NCBI GenBank assembly: GCA_012845835.1
Contig: JABAKD010000026.1
Coordinates: 15,042,533-15,106,532 of the forward strand
Origin: Undaria pinnatifida
Taxonomy: Eukaryota > Sar > Phaeophyceae > Laminariales > Alariaceae
DNA length: 64,000 bases
Direction of reading: 5' to 3'
The translations under genes were made by a program, and so were the position numbers. Below, piece by piece: positions 11,605 through 22,917 of this stretch (its first letter is position 1; each line of letters starts with the position of its first letter). The notes below the pieces were generated by a model. The model was not told the origin of the DNA, ran no database searches, and saw only the letters and a list, made by a program, of their open reading frames with translations.

Positions 11605-12184
11605 AAAATGAAAATACACTCCAGCTGTGAGTTCGAAAATTTCGTCGAAACTCATCTTTGCAAGCTGTGTGTGATACTCCGATCGCGCGCATAACGAGTT
11701 GTGTGTCCTCATTAAGGATATAGGTCGGCGACTCCCCTTACAACTACAGTGTAGCTATCAGGGTCAACAGGGTGATTTTAGTCAGTCTGTGCGCTGAAAC
11801 TATAAAACCCGTTTCTGAGGGGGACAAAATCTGACAGCTGTGGAGGGAAATGTATCCGTTTATCGAGTGAATCTTGTAAGTCGAATAACCGGTGAGGGGG
11901 AGGGGCTGTGTTTTGAAGGACGTGGGGGCCTGGTTTTGATCAAAAGCGAGCGGGTTTGGAGGGGGGGGGGGGGGTTAGCTCAATATGTGCGTGGAAACTA
12001 TACATTATTTTGAGGGGATAAATGTGACGGTTTCGGAAATGATGCATCAGTTTATCATGTATATCCTGGGGTAAGTCGCACAATCAGTGAGTAGAGAGAG
12101 CGTGGAGTGTTCGAGGGGGTGGTGTTGGGATGGGTTGGGGGGGGGGAAGGTAGGGGGTGGGGGCGGAGGGGGCGGGGGAGGGGG

Positions 12185-12219
<35 letters not shown>

Positions 12220-12480
12220 GAAGAGTTCAAGGTGAGGGGTTTGTTATACGTGTGGTGCTAGGTCTAGGCGATGGTGTTGGTGATGGGGAAGAAGGGGGTG
12301 TTCGGGGCGGGGGGGGGGGGGGGAAGCAGCGGCATGGATGGTTCTCGAAAGATAATGAGGTGATATCCTGTGCGTGAAGTGTTTATCAATCTGGCGAATT
12401 TCGATATTTGGTGGGGCGTTTGAGTAAGGGAGAGCGAGAGGGGGGGGGCGGGGGGGGGGGAAAGATATTATATGTGAAGT
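11605..12480 (+). mobile_element. Helitron-end-like repeat family H, copy 2 (longest)
   Basis: Begins AAATGAAAATACACTCCAGC 8 bp after the P1 element. Closely matches 59280-59870 through the first 450 bp: the GTCGGCGACTCCCC block, AAACCCGTTTCTGAGG, GTCGAATAACCGGTGAGG, TTTTGATCAAAA followed by a G-run, then AGCTCAATATGTGC and GGATAAATGTGACGG. It then continues with TCTAGGCGATGGTG and the GGGCGTT segment shared with 8.6, 22.9 and 29.9 kb. Non-coding. Confidence 0.7.
12183..12218 (+). repeat. Poly-G tract
   Basis: An almost pure G run of about 35 bases inside a longer G-rich stretch (12130-12220), with further G-runs at 12308-12323 and 12440-12460. Potential G-quadruplex and a likely sequencing or replication trouble spot. 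Confidence 0.9.
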
Positions 12481-12576
12481 TTTTCGGCCAACAAAAAAAT
12501 ATTTAGCACCATGACCACGTACCAGGTACCATCTATCAATAATAGTATAGTCTAGACCGCTAATACACCAAACAAT

Positions 12577-12896
12577 ACCATGATAGGGAGATTGCGATTA
12601 GTGTCTCCCCGTGCCACCTCTCTACCCCTACGCTATTGCTGACGTCTTCTCCTTACTGCTACTGCTGCTGCTGTCGCTGCTGCGTGCGCGCCACTCCCTT
12701 CTTCTCTACCGGATGTTGTGTCCGATACTCGCTGCTGGTGTGCTGCTGCTGTGCTACGTTGTTGCTGCTGAGGTTCTCCGATTTTTCGCTATCCCTCCCC
12801 CTGGACCCCCCCCCCCCCCCCCCCCTATGCTACCCGGTTCTCCAATATTTCCTCTTCCTTCGTTCCGCCAAACTCCAGACTGTTCCGACATTCTTA
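12577..12896 (-). repeat. DIRS-2 terminal direct repeat, 3' side
   Basis: Matches 20289-20600 in the same orientation, roughly 85-90% by eye: ATTGCGATT.GTGTCTCCCC, a CTG/TGC-rich middle, CTACCGGATGTTG, TCCGATACTCGCTGCTGG, CCAAACTCCAGACTGTTCCG. A C-run of about 16-20 bases sits inside. Confidence 0.8.
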
Positions 12897-13137
12897 CATT
12901 TTGGTCTCCTCTTCACGAAAATTTGCGTATTCATATATATCATGGTGTTCCCGCCGCCCGGCGAGGGAGGATGGGGGAGATTGAAACTGACGGCTTACCC
13001 TTGTCCGGTTTTCCTTGCCCGCCTTCCCCTCCCCCGCTCCCTCTCCCAGCTATTGTACGCGGCTGACCTGCCCCCCTACCCGACAGATAACCTCAACAGC
13101 CATAAGCTCACCGTTGAACCGCGTTCTGCGCCCGCGC

Positions 13138-14087
13138 CTACCTTATTCTACCCTCGACCCCGCCCCCCCCCCCCCATGTCGTCCCTTGCCCCGGCTGTCT
13201 GCCCGGCGTTCCTGACCTCCCTAACAATATTCTTGACTCCCAAAGGAGGTCTTCCATGTTCGATCTCACGTACCCCATGAATGCCTGCGACGTCCACTTT
13301 CCTTCTCGCTGGATCACCCACGGCTGTGCTCCCATCTCCGCCAGCCTTGTCGCTCCCCGTATCCTTCCGGAGTGCAGCGCGAATTCTTCTGGCATCAGCT
13401 CTCCTACTGCCCCCTTCCCTTGCCTACTCTATTTCCTCCCCAGTCTCTCCAGCCCGCTCCTTGAGGAAAACGTCGTTTTCCCTTTCGTCCATACCTTCCA
13501 TCTTCCCCCGCTCTTGTACGTTATCAGCGGGGCTTTCCCCCCCCCCGGAACCGTCTCCCCGTAGTAGCCTACTAGCTCCGCCATCAGGTCCACTATGTTC
13601 CCTTCCACCCCCCCCCCCGACCCCCCCCAAATCTTATTGTTCTAACAGCTAACGCGACTTTTCTCTCCTGGTCTCCTTCCCCCCTCTTGAAACGAATATC
13701 CACCGTATCCGCGGCTCCCTTCCCTCCCGGTCCCAGCTGCACCCCTTTCTCGAAGAAAGCCACATGCCCCCTCCTCAAGCAGTAAACCCCATGCACCATT
13801 CCTCCTTCCTCTACGAATAGTTCCGAGGCCCTCAGCATCAACTGATACGTCAGTGGCAGCCAGATCCACACGATCCTCCCCCCTACCCTCCTCGCGCCGA
13901 TACTCTCCTCCATCACTCTGATCATCTCCCACGTCAGCGGCCTCCTTACCCGTGCCTGTTGCCCCGCCTCCGCATGCGTCCTCCTGATTCCTTTCTTCAC
14001 TGCCTGAATACTGAAGTGCTGTAGCGGCAGAGACAGTCCCCCCCACTGCTCGTGATGAAAATTAACCGCCATCAACTTCCCTGCCAC
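13138..14087 (-). pseudogene. DIRS-2 tyrosine recombinase (integrase function)
   Basis: Two frames carry the C-terminal catalytic domain. In 14087-13593, RRPLTWEM leads to a helical block ending LMLRASELF, where Arg (residue 86 of this frame) fits the first catalytic arginine. In 13395-13138, FALHSGRIRG gives the HxxR box (His8, Arg11). GKW (Trp34) and FMGYVR (Tyr42) supply the Trp and the tyrosine nucleophile. All the expected catalytic positions are present, but a frame change near 13400-13590, in a C-rich tract, separates Arg I from HxxR. Such enzymes integrate the circular cDNA of DIRS elements without target duplication. Whether the frame break is real or a homopolymer error cannot be told here. 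Confidence 0.85.
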
Positions 14088-14212
14088 CGTCGCCTCCTTA
14101 TTCTTCCTTTCCGCGCAGCAGATGGCAATGCACTATGTCAGCTTCTCCACCAGCTCCCACTCGTCCAGTTCCTTCCCTAACCAGTTCTCTTTTCCCCTAA
14201 TCATCCTCCAAC

Positions 14213-16350
14213 TCACCCACATTCTCCAACCTTGTGCATAAGTCTTTCTAGTCGACTTCGCAACCCGCCCAAGTCCGTAGCCGCGTGCAAAATCTCCGAA
14301 CACAACTCATCTCTATCCGGTCCAAGCTCCTGGGCCTGCCACGAGACGACAGGGCATTCTTTGGTCAGCCTCGATTGGATTTCGTCTTCCTCCCACCACG
14401 TTACCCCGTCTGCTAACCCGTTCTTCACCCCCCGCACGTGCTTCGCCTGGAAGCACCACCCCCCTATCTACTCCCACACCCCCGAAATTCTCATCATCCC
14501 TCTCGATCTTTCTTCCCCTTTTCCCCCCTTGCAACTCTTCATTCAATGAACCGCTGACGAGCTATCCCCCCTCATCAGTACTGGCTCTCCCACCTTCCCC
14601 GGCTTATCCTTCCTTATCACAATCATCACGAATGCCGTCATCACCATCCCGAGTAGCTCCAGAACATTGATGGACAGCCTGTTCACGTGCTTCCTTCTCC
14701 TGCTCCTGATTGTCCTCGCTCTCTTCTCCTCGGTCAGGTTGTACACCTCCAATACACCCCCGTCTCCAGGCATAGCCCCCCTACTGCCTCGAATGATGCG
14801 TCGGAAAACCAGGTCCTTTTATGAGGCTGTTTAACGAACCGTAAGAACGGTGCCGCAAACTCCTCCCCCCGCCCGGCCAAGCCCTCCGTCATGCACCATC
14901 TCCACCACTCCACGTCCGCCATAAACTCTTCCGTCAGGTATAACACCCTCCCTGCCTCTGCCTTCTTCCTGTCCTTTCCCCCGCCCCCCCCCCCCCCCCC
15001 CACCCCCCACCCCTTTTCACCTGCCCATTCGGATGCAGCTTGCTCAGCTGCAGAAGCCGCCACACGAAATACCGCCCTGGTCTAATCACGTACGCCACGT
15101 GGTGCAGTTTGCCTGCATGCACGAGAACCTCCCGTACAGTCGCCTTGCTCCTCTCCTCGGGCCACTACTGGAGCATTTCCCGTAGCTCCTTGATCTTCCT
15201 TCCCGGCAAGGATATCGTCATTCTCTCCGTGCCTACGTCAAACCCCAGTACCTTCTGCCGGGGGGCCCAATCCGTCACATTTTTATGTGACAGCAGAGGC
15301 TCCTCTCCCACTGCCCTCTGTCCCATTGCTTGGTGGTGATTCGACGCCAGTGCCTGCGTCAGCACTAGGCACCTCCCCCTGCCTGCTTCCCACTGCACCT
15401 CCAACGAAACCGCATCATCCATGAGGAAAACTACCCACGCTGGGTCCTCTTCCCCTCCCCCTTCCACCTCCTCGACTATGCAGCCCCGCGGCAGCGGCTC
15501 CACCGCTACTCCCGTATGCCCCGCGACTTGGACATGCGCTGTGGCCTCCATGCCAGCCGCTAGGATCGTCGCCGAATCCTTTGTCGTCTGCCTCTGTGCC
15601 TGCTGGATCGCGCTGGCGATAACACCCCACCACCCTGGGCTCCCCCTCCATCCGAACGGCAACCGCAAGTCGATAAACAAATACCCTCCCGGCACGTACC
15701 CGAAGTTCGCTGCCCCTGCTGGATCGACTCCCACCTGTCGAAAGGCACTCTTCACGTCCATTTTCTGCATTTAGATCCTTTTAACTGTCCCGAATTTGTC
15801 CTGCAGCTCAAGCACCGTCTTGAAAATTAGGCCCATCACGCGCGCCAGGTGGCATTCTGGAATCTGGTCTCAGTACGTCGTCTGGTTAACCGGCCGGCCC
15901 CGCCCCCCCCGGGGTTGCTCCGGTTCGCTGCTGAACGTCGAATCCTGGACTATCCTCTTCTTTCCATTTTCTTCCACCACCCCCACGGGATAATCCGCAA
16001 ACCTCGCACGCTCCGCGCTACTCTTACCGGCATTACGATCGCTCTCCCCTTCTTGACGTCTCCCACTGCATTCTCCCACACGTCGACCACGTGTTTTCTG
16101 GCGCTGCTATGGTTTCCGTATACCAGTTCCTGCTCGAGATTACCTCCGGGTCCTACATCCACCGGCACGCCCCTACCCTCGCTATCTGTTCCAGCAGTGC
16201 AACCTGATCGACCTTGTGTCGTTCCGCGAAGAATTTCGTCACGCGCTCTACGTCCATATGTGGCGCAGGCGGCTCCCCACGTAACGCCCACACCACTATC
16301 CCTACGTGCCCTCCTTCCCTAAGTAGCATCTCTTCTCTCAACCTAGCCAC
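14213..16350 (-). pseudogene. DIRS-2 reverse transcriptase-RNase H
   Basis: N-terminal part 16350-15870 (LVYGNHSS, RGLRIIP, GVVEENGKKRIVQD). The RT palm is an open frame of 201 residues (15770-15165): DVKSAF at residues 5-10, DLRLPFG at 34-40, and the catalytic box FLMDDAVSLEVQ with MDD at 117-119. The thumb region follows in a new frame (GKLHHVAYVIRPGRYF, 15120 downward). RNase H: FSDAS in the frame 15063-14734, LSINVLELLG and LMRGDSSSAVH in 14773-14543, KHVRGVKNGLADG near 14440. RT catalytic aspartates and RNase H acidic residues are present, so the copy may be younger than DIRS-1. Still, at least four frame changes are needed, often at G/C homopolymers. Confidence 0.87.
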
Positions 16351-16929
16351 GACCCCCAGCAGGCGATCTCTTTCGACTGCGTCTTCACTTGTCTTTCCCA
16401 GGCGCCCTATTGCGCTCCTTCACCTTAGGGCCGTCTCCCGTTCCTCGCCATTGAACTCGTGCGCCGCCCCGTCGCTACGCTCTGCCCCTCCCTCCCTGTG
16501 GGTAGCTCCTTCTTTACGCCCCGCTCCTCCGGCCCCGTTACCGAAATCCCCCCGTTCCTGAGCGTGTACGGCCCCATTGTCGCCCGCTCTCACCCTTTTC
16601 CTTTTCGCAGCCCCGTCACCGCGCTCCCCTCCCGCCTGTTTTTGTACGGCCTCGTTGCCGCCCCCCCTCCCCCATTTCCCCGCGAGGCCCCGTTTCCACG
16701 TTTACCCCCCCTTGGTCGTGTACGGCCCCATCGCCGCCCACTCACGCCCCCTTTCTTTTCGCGGCCCAACTGCCACGTTCCCCTCCGGCCTGGACGTGTG
16801 CGACCCCGTTGTTGTGCCCCCCCCCCCCCCTTTCCTTGCGCGACCGCGTCGCCGCGCTCCCCCCCGCCCGGGTCCGGTACGGTCACGTTGCCGTACACCT
16901 CCCCCCTGTATTCGCGACCCCTTTGTCGC

Positions 16930-17860
16930 GCACGACCGTTTGTTTGAGCACGAGGCCTAACCGCCGTCACTCTGCACGGCCCCGATGCCATGTTCTCTCT
17001 CCACGTGGTGATGTGCTGCCCCGTTGCCGCACACCACCCCCCTTGTTTCTTTGCTCGGCCCCGTAGCCGCGCTTCCCCCAGGCCGGGTCGTGTACGGTCC
17101 CGTTACCGCTACCCACCCCCCTCACCTTTTGTGTGGCCCCTTTGCCTCGCACCCCCCAATTGTTAAAAGCCGCGGCCTGGCCGCCGTCACTCTGCACGGC
17201 CCCGATGCCATGTTCTCTCTCCACGTGGTGATGTGCTGCCCCGTTGCCGCACCCCCCCCCCTTGTTTCTTTGCCCGGCCCCGTAGCCGCGCTTCCCCCAG
17301 GCCGGGTCATATACGGTCCCGTTACCGCTACCCCCCCCCTCACCTTTTGTGTGGCCCCTTTGCCTCGCACCCCCCATTTGCTAAAAACCGCGGCTTGGCC
17401 GCCGTCGCCCTGCGCGGCCACGTCGCCGCATTCCTTCCCGACCTGATTGTGTGCGGCCCCGTTGCCGCACACCCCCCCCTCTTTTCTTTGCACGGCACCG
17501 TTGCCGCGCTCCCCCCCGGCCGGGTCATATACGGTCCCGTTACCGCTACCCCCCCCCTCACCTTTTGTGTGGCCCCTTTGCCTCGCACCCCCCATTTGTT
17601 AAAAACCGCGGCTTGGCCGCCGTCGCCCTGCGCGGCCACGTCGCCGCATTCCTTCCCGACCTGATTGTGTGCGGCCCCGTTGCCGCACACCCCCCCCTCT
17701 TTTCTTTGCACGGCACCGTTGCCGCGCTCCCCCCCGGCCGGGTCGTGTACGGTCTCATTGCCGTACACCCTCCCCTTTCCCCCTTTTCACGGCCCCTTCT
17801 CCGCGCACCCCCCGTTTATTTGAGCTCGCGGCCTGGCAGCCGTCGCTCCCCCCTCTTCCT
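16930..17860. repeat. 218-bp mini-satellite inside DIRS-2
   Basis: About four tandem units of roughly 218 bp, diverging leftwards. Markers per unit: GCCGGGTC.TATACGGTCCCG, CACCTTTTGTGTGGCCCCTT, CCGCGGC.TGGCCGCCGTCGC. Units at about 17300-17520 and 17520-17740 are nearly identical. Very C-rich on the plus strand. Long ORFs on both strands here are a by-product of the repeat. Confidence 0.8.
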
Positions 17861-18077
17861 AGTTCGGTACTTCTTATTCGCGACCTTCCCGCCTTGATTC
17901 CACTAGCTTCTCTTCCTTGTTCCTGTCCGGTTCTTTTCCCGTACCATCCTTCCCCCCTTCCTCTCGCGCGCCCTATGCCCCGTATTCCTTTGTCCTCTTT
18001 GTAACATTACTGCCTTTCCCTTTCCTTTCCGTAATTATTTTTCTTTTCTGTTCCTGTTCCCCTGTGGTTCCCCCCCA

Positions 18078-20292
18078 CTACCTCCTCCCCCCCTTCGAGC
18101 CCCATATTTTCTTCACCTGAATTGATTGGTCTGACCGACCCCGGTGTCGGCCTCCCCGCGATGTTGGTCTCCCATCCTTTCTGGTCCACCCGGTGGCTCT
18201 CTCTGTGCTTGCATTACCCCCCTGGTCCTCGCTCGTCCGTGACTGGCCCTGCGCTATGGCAGGGCCCGTACCTTCATTCGTCCTTCTTACCCTTCTCTCC
18301 CCTGCCCCCTCCCCCCCCCGGGGCTGGTCGCTTCTCGCCCCTTCCCCCCCCCACTCGCTCGTCATTTCCTTCATTTTCCCCCTTGTGCTCGAACTTGCAG
18401 TCCCCCCACTTTTCCATGTACGGACAGGGCTTGCCGCTCTTGACGAAGTAACACTCCCTGCTCCCCCTCCCCTCCTTCCTTTCTTCACCCTTGCGTTCCC
18501 CTTCTACACCCCTCTCGCCCCGCCCCGCTTCCCCCCGCCGGTTGCCCTCTTCGTACCCTCTCCCCCCCCCCCTTTCTCCCTCCCCCAACCCTCTACTCCC
18601 CCCCTCCCCTCATGTATAGCGGCGCCACATCCAGCCACGCCCGCGTTGCATTAAACTCGGGGACTGGTAGGGGCCCGGTCTATTCTGCCGTCGGCCACGT
18701 ATTCCCCCTCTGTTTCAGCCTCAGCGCTTGCGTCCGCACCTCTTCCCCCAACTGCGCTAGGTCCATATTGAATCGCGTCACGTACTCAACCTGGAAGTAC
18801 TCCGACTCTACCAGCCTCCTGTTCGTCACGAAAAAATGATTTACCCCTTCCTTTTCGCTGTGGAATGGTTTCCCCCATTGACTCTGCACCCTTCCCAACG
18901 CTTCCCGCCCCATCTTCGTGTGCACGTCCGTCGCTAACATCGCCATGTACAGAATCACACCCAGAGTAGCCTCCACCCTGTCTGGCAAGACTGTCCCCCC
19001 CTCACTCCGGCGCTTCCCCGAATTCTCTGTCCTCAAATACACGGTCATGTCTAGGTCGGAAACATGCACCAGGTTCCCCTCTCCGTTCCGGTTCATACGA
19101 ACCGCTCACTATACAACGAAGACATCGCTCGTTCCTTCACCGAATCCCATGGCGGTACTCCCCCGTCTGCCCTGATTAACCCCCACATGACCATCACCAT
19201 GTCCATCGCCTGCGCCCATGATGATGGTTCCGGCTCCCCCAGAAGTAACTGGTGGGCCCTGTGCCCCTGTCCGCTCCCGTTCCTCCCCACTTCCACCCTT
19301 CGCTCCAAACTCTTTTTCGTCTTTCCCACCCCGCTGCCGCCTCGTTGTCTTCCCATCCGCGCTTCTCATTAGCCCTTCCTCTCGCCGTCCCCCAGTATCC
19401 GTCTTTGGCCATTTGCCCCGTCCATGCTCCTCTACCCGTTTCGTCACAATACCACCAATCTTCTTCTGCTGCCCTATCCCTGTGCTGGCGTTTCCCTTTC
19501 CCCCCCTGTATCCGCCCTCCCTGTTCCGGTCCCCTCCTGCCTCCCCAATAGCCGCCCCTGTAGGTTCTGTGATCGTACCTCCACCCCTTCCTGCCCACCC
19601 TTCTCCGTGTTCTTGTCCCATCTGCCTCCAGTAGCTGTCCTCCGCTGTGGGCTCTATTTGCGGGCCCCTGCCTCCTGCTTCCCGTTTCCCGACCTCTCGG
19701 CTTTAGCTTCGTCGTTCAGCGGCATTCTTTTCGAGTAACATTTGTCTCGTTCTTCCCCTAACCTCCCCGGCCTCCGTGTCATATGAAACCACCCTGCGTT
19801 CGCGGGGGTGGCCCATGTTTCTCTGTCCCTCCGGCTGGTGGTGCCGGTATTGCCTCCTCGGCTCTTTGTGCCGAGGAGGCTGTTGTGGGTTACTCGCAAG
19901 TTCATCCATTTCGTCGGTCATATCCTTACTCGTTTCTCTCGCGCGCATCCTTCTACCAACCTCCTTTTCGACCTCGTACTCAAATATTGCCTTCCACCTC
20001 TCTTCCGCCCTTTCACTCTCACTCTCATCTCTCTCCCTTCCTGGTTCTTCCTGACGTTGGTTCTCACCGTTGCTCTCCTTGTGGGAGCCCGCTGTTTGGT
20101 CCCCCGGCTTTCGTATCTCCCGCACGTCCTCGACGCTCCCCTTCGATCTCCTTGCTCTCTCCCTCCTCTCCAGCTCTTCTTTCCGCATGCACTCCGTTTC
20201 TTCCAGCTCCTTCCGCAGCTTTCTGATCTTCGGCTAGAAACCTGCTTCCCGTTCCTGTGACGATGACATGTCCTCGTGCACCTCCCTCCCAA
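18078..20292 (-). pseudogene. DIRS-2 gag-like ORF(s) with CCCH-type finger
   Basis: Several minus frames in series. 20292-19703: a charged, coiled-coil-like, Arg/Glu-rich block (WKAIFEYEVEKEVGRRMRA). 19621-19109: Gly/Arg-rich linker. 19096-18680: a folded-looking block (VHVSDLDMTVYLRTEN, then FFVTNRRLVESEYFQVEYVT) whose second half lines up loosely with the DIRS-1 gag. 18588-18274: a cysteine-histidine set at 18385-18453, C-x8-C-x8-C-x3-H, ending GDCKFEH, like a CCCH RNA-binding finger. A basic tail follows to 18078. Position upstream of RT and the finger support a nucleocapsid role. The frames are not continuous. Confidence 0.6.
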
Positions 20293-20600
20293 CCATGATT
20301 CAGATTGCGATTGGTGTCTCCCCGTGCCACCTCACCACCCCTATGCTTCTGCCGACGTCTTCTCCCTACTGCTACTGCTGCTGCTGTCGTCGCTGCGTGG
20401 GCGCTACTCCATTCTTCTCTACCGGATGTTGAGTCCGATACTCGCTGCTGGTGTGCTGCTGCTGTGCTACGTAGTTGCTGCTGAGGTTCTCCTATTTTTC
20501 GCTATCGGTCCCCCTGGAACCCCCCCCCCCCCATATGCTACCCGGGTCTCCGATATTTCCTCTTTGTTCTGCCAAACTCCAGACTGTTCCGACATTCTTG
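20289..20600 (-). repeat. DIRS-2 terminal direct repeat, 5' side
   Basis: Partner of 12577-12896. In element orientation it precedes the gag-like frame. An inner C-run (about 14 bases) is shorter than in the partner. Confidence 0.8.
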
Positions 20601-21150
20601 CAAATTTTCCAACGACCAGGATCAAAAGTCATGCTTTCGGCAGTGACCATTTTTTCTTGACTCTTTGAAACTGAGGGAAAATAGTTGATTGAAAAGGAAC
20701 CAAAGTACTAAGCAATATCATACACGACAGAAAATTCAACTATAACAGGCGAGCGCTGTGTATCATTCCCCGGCAAACATCAGTACTATTAACAGCAGTA
20801 TAATCGCTCATCCCTGCGCTAATCCAGCATTTCAGTTCGTTGTTGCGCTCGGTAAGCAGAGTATCAACCGCTGAGTATACCGGTTGTAGTATGGCATCAT
20901 TCGACTGACCCTACCTCGAGCGAGCGCTATACCAACCAAAAATATCGTCATCGCTATGAACCGCTCATTATACCAGTTGCAGTGTATCATATTTCGACGA
21001 ACAAGCATGTTTTGATACAACTACTATTGCCTGGGTACTTGAAAATAATTGAAAAAAATACATGCCTTTCGATCTCGACACCCCCGGTAGTACTCGGGTC
21101 ACCTCTTTTCGCGTACAAGTGTTCGCCGCGGACGGGTAAGGCGCCGACTA
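20601..21150. other. No recognised gene
   Basis: Mixed-composition sequence after DIRS-2. Weak short duplications (CGCTCATTATACCAG-like and CGCTGAGTATACCGG) are visible. No ORF of interest. Confidence 0.35.
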
Positions 21151-21198
21151 GGCGTCTCGTGCCCCCAACCCCCGAAGATAGTGAAGGACCAACCAGCG

Positions 21199-22439
21199 CT
21201 AATGCCTTCTCGCTTCCAATCGCTCTCCTGCTCGCGATGGCTCTGGCCTCCCTTCTGTTCGCATTTTCCAAACGCAGACGACCCTGCTATTGCTCTGCCT
21301 CCCAAAACATAAATCGTGAACATCATTGCTTGCGATCTCCCAATCGCTAATGCTCTCATCAACAAGACCTTCTGGCTTTGGGGGTGGCCACGGGTCAGTG
21401 TCGGCAGCACCAGGTAGCCGTGGCTGCTGCCGAAGCAGCTTTTCCTTCTTGTCCGTCTCCATCATCCTTTTCCCCATCACACGCCGTTACTCTTCCAACA
21501 ACCACTGTGTTCGTTGATGCCATCACCTTTTCGTGCTCACGGGGAAGCTGCTGCGCTTCGACCGACTGCTGCGACGGTTGCGGTGCCTGTGGCAATGGCC
21601 ATGGGTTTGGGGCGGCAGCACCAGGTAGCTGTGGCTGCTTCTGCTGCTGCTGCAGCCCTTCAACTAATGACTGCGCCAAGACCAGCTCGTTCCACCACTG
21701 ATGTTCGATCTAGTCATTTTTGTCCCAAAACGCAACTCGTCCTTCTTCCACTTTTGCCCCGTTCCCGCAATCTGACACCTTATACACCAAAACAAAAATA
21801 TTCCCACCTCTTTTTGCTGTTTGCTGGCTTCCTCGCATCTCGATTTGTTCAAGCGGGAGCTGTTTCGCTTCCTTTCGCGGGGGGGAAAAGCTGAGGCTGC
21901 GGTGTCGATGGTGACGGTGGCGGCGGTTGCCCCGGCGGCAGACGCTCCTGTTCTACCGCCCCCGCCTTCTCCTTAAGGTCCTTGTTCACGTCATAATCTA
22001 AATAGCCCATACGAAAAGCAACATCTCTCGCCTCCAGTATGTCGCCTTTTATCTCATCAATTATCCCGGCTGTCGAAAACGTCTGTTTTGTGAGCTGCTG
22101 CTCGTGCCATCATGCAGCAAGACCCCAGATCGCCTCCATGCTCTCACGGCGTACCCGTGTCTGGAACGCGCGTGTCCTATGTCTTTCCTGGCCCGGCGCT
22201 GATTTTTGGACATCATGGGAGCTTGCCGTGTTGTGGTTTTCGTCCCTGTGGGCTTTCCAAACACACAAGGCTCTTGCTGCTATTGCGCGGACTTCGGTCA
22301 TTTCGATTTCTGTGGGGGCTTCCACTGTAGCTTCGCTGATGTAGCCCATATGCTGCTCCAGCGTGAGGCTGGAGAATGACGTCTCCATCCTTGCGCTCAC
22401 CCTGTGCACGAGATATCTGGATCGATCCGTGGAGGCCAC
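21199..22439 (-). pseudogene. Broken ORF of unknown function
   Basis: From an ATG at 22439 a frame runs 109 codons to a TGA at about 22110. It continues in the same frame for about 150 more codons to 21664, broken only by that stop. It contains a possible helical domain (MGYISEATVEAPTEIEMTEV; GIIDEIKGDILEARDVAFRM), a Pro-rich linker and a basic C-terminus with CIRC. Downstream, in other frames, two Gln/Pro blocks repeat a motif (QQPRLPGAADTDPW and QQPQLPGAAAPNPW variants) to about 21199. No family recognised. The length with a single stop suggests a recently inactivated gene or element protein. Confidence 0.4.
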
Positions 22440-22494
22440 TCTTCGTCCGAAGGCACAAGTTGTGTTGTCGTACGATCATGCTTGCGTATTCGAC

Positions 22495-22845
22495 AGTCTG
22501 TACGCCCGGCGTAGGGTGGCCCACGGGGAGATTGCTCTCGGTACCCGACGAGGGACTATCACGCGAAGGAGAAGATAACATAATGGAAGAATATAGTTTA
22601 AAGTACCGTAGTCCCGGAGGCCCCTCTGAACATGCACACCCGATGAAAACAAAATAGTCGACGGAGTAGCAACAGTAGCACCGGTACATTGCGCCAAAGG
22701 GGGCTCAACTCGAAGATATCAAAGATTGGGACCGCCAGTAATATCAAAAGTTCTACTCTACCGTCTCCGTAGATTTTATGCAGTTATACACATCATGCAT
22801 CAGACTTGCGCGCAAGTATAAACCAACACAAAAACCAACAGGGGG
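22495..22845 (+). repeat. Dispersed repeat D, copy 2
   Basis: Partner of 8845-9175 over about 330 bp, with small indels. Confidence 0.7.
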
Positions 22846-22917
22846 ATGAGGGGGCGGGGGATGAAACCCCTATAGGTCGCATGAATGTATACCTGGGCAG
22901 AACCCGTTGGCTATACG

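Larger units (their letters stand above)
12577..20600 (-). mobile_element. DIRS-2: tyrosine-recombinase retrotransposon
   Basis: About 8 kb, transcribed right to left: gag-like (20.3-18.1 kb), a G/C-rich spacer with mini-satellite (17.9-16.5 kb), RT-RNase H (16.35-14.2 kb), tyrosine recombinase (14.1-13.1 kb). The coding unit lies between two direct repeats of about 310 bp, at 12577-12896 and 20289-20600. The recombinase in place of an integrase places it in the DIRS order. Homopolymer C/G runs break the frames in many places. Confidence 0.85.

Noticed and set aside
12611-13280. Leu/Ser/Pro-rich plus ORFs with signal-peptide-like starts
   Set aside because: They overlap the DIRS-2 terminal repeat (CTG-rich) and recombinase antisense strand; the same frame recurs in the other terminal repeat.
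16459-18120. Several 110-160-codon Pro/Arg-rich ORFs on both strands
   Set aside because: Created by the 218-bp mini-satellite and C-rich composition of DIRS-2; the true coding strand is minus.
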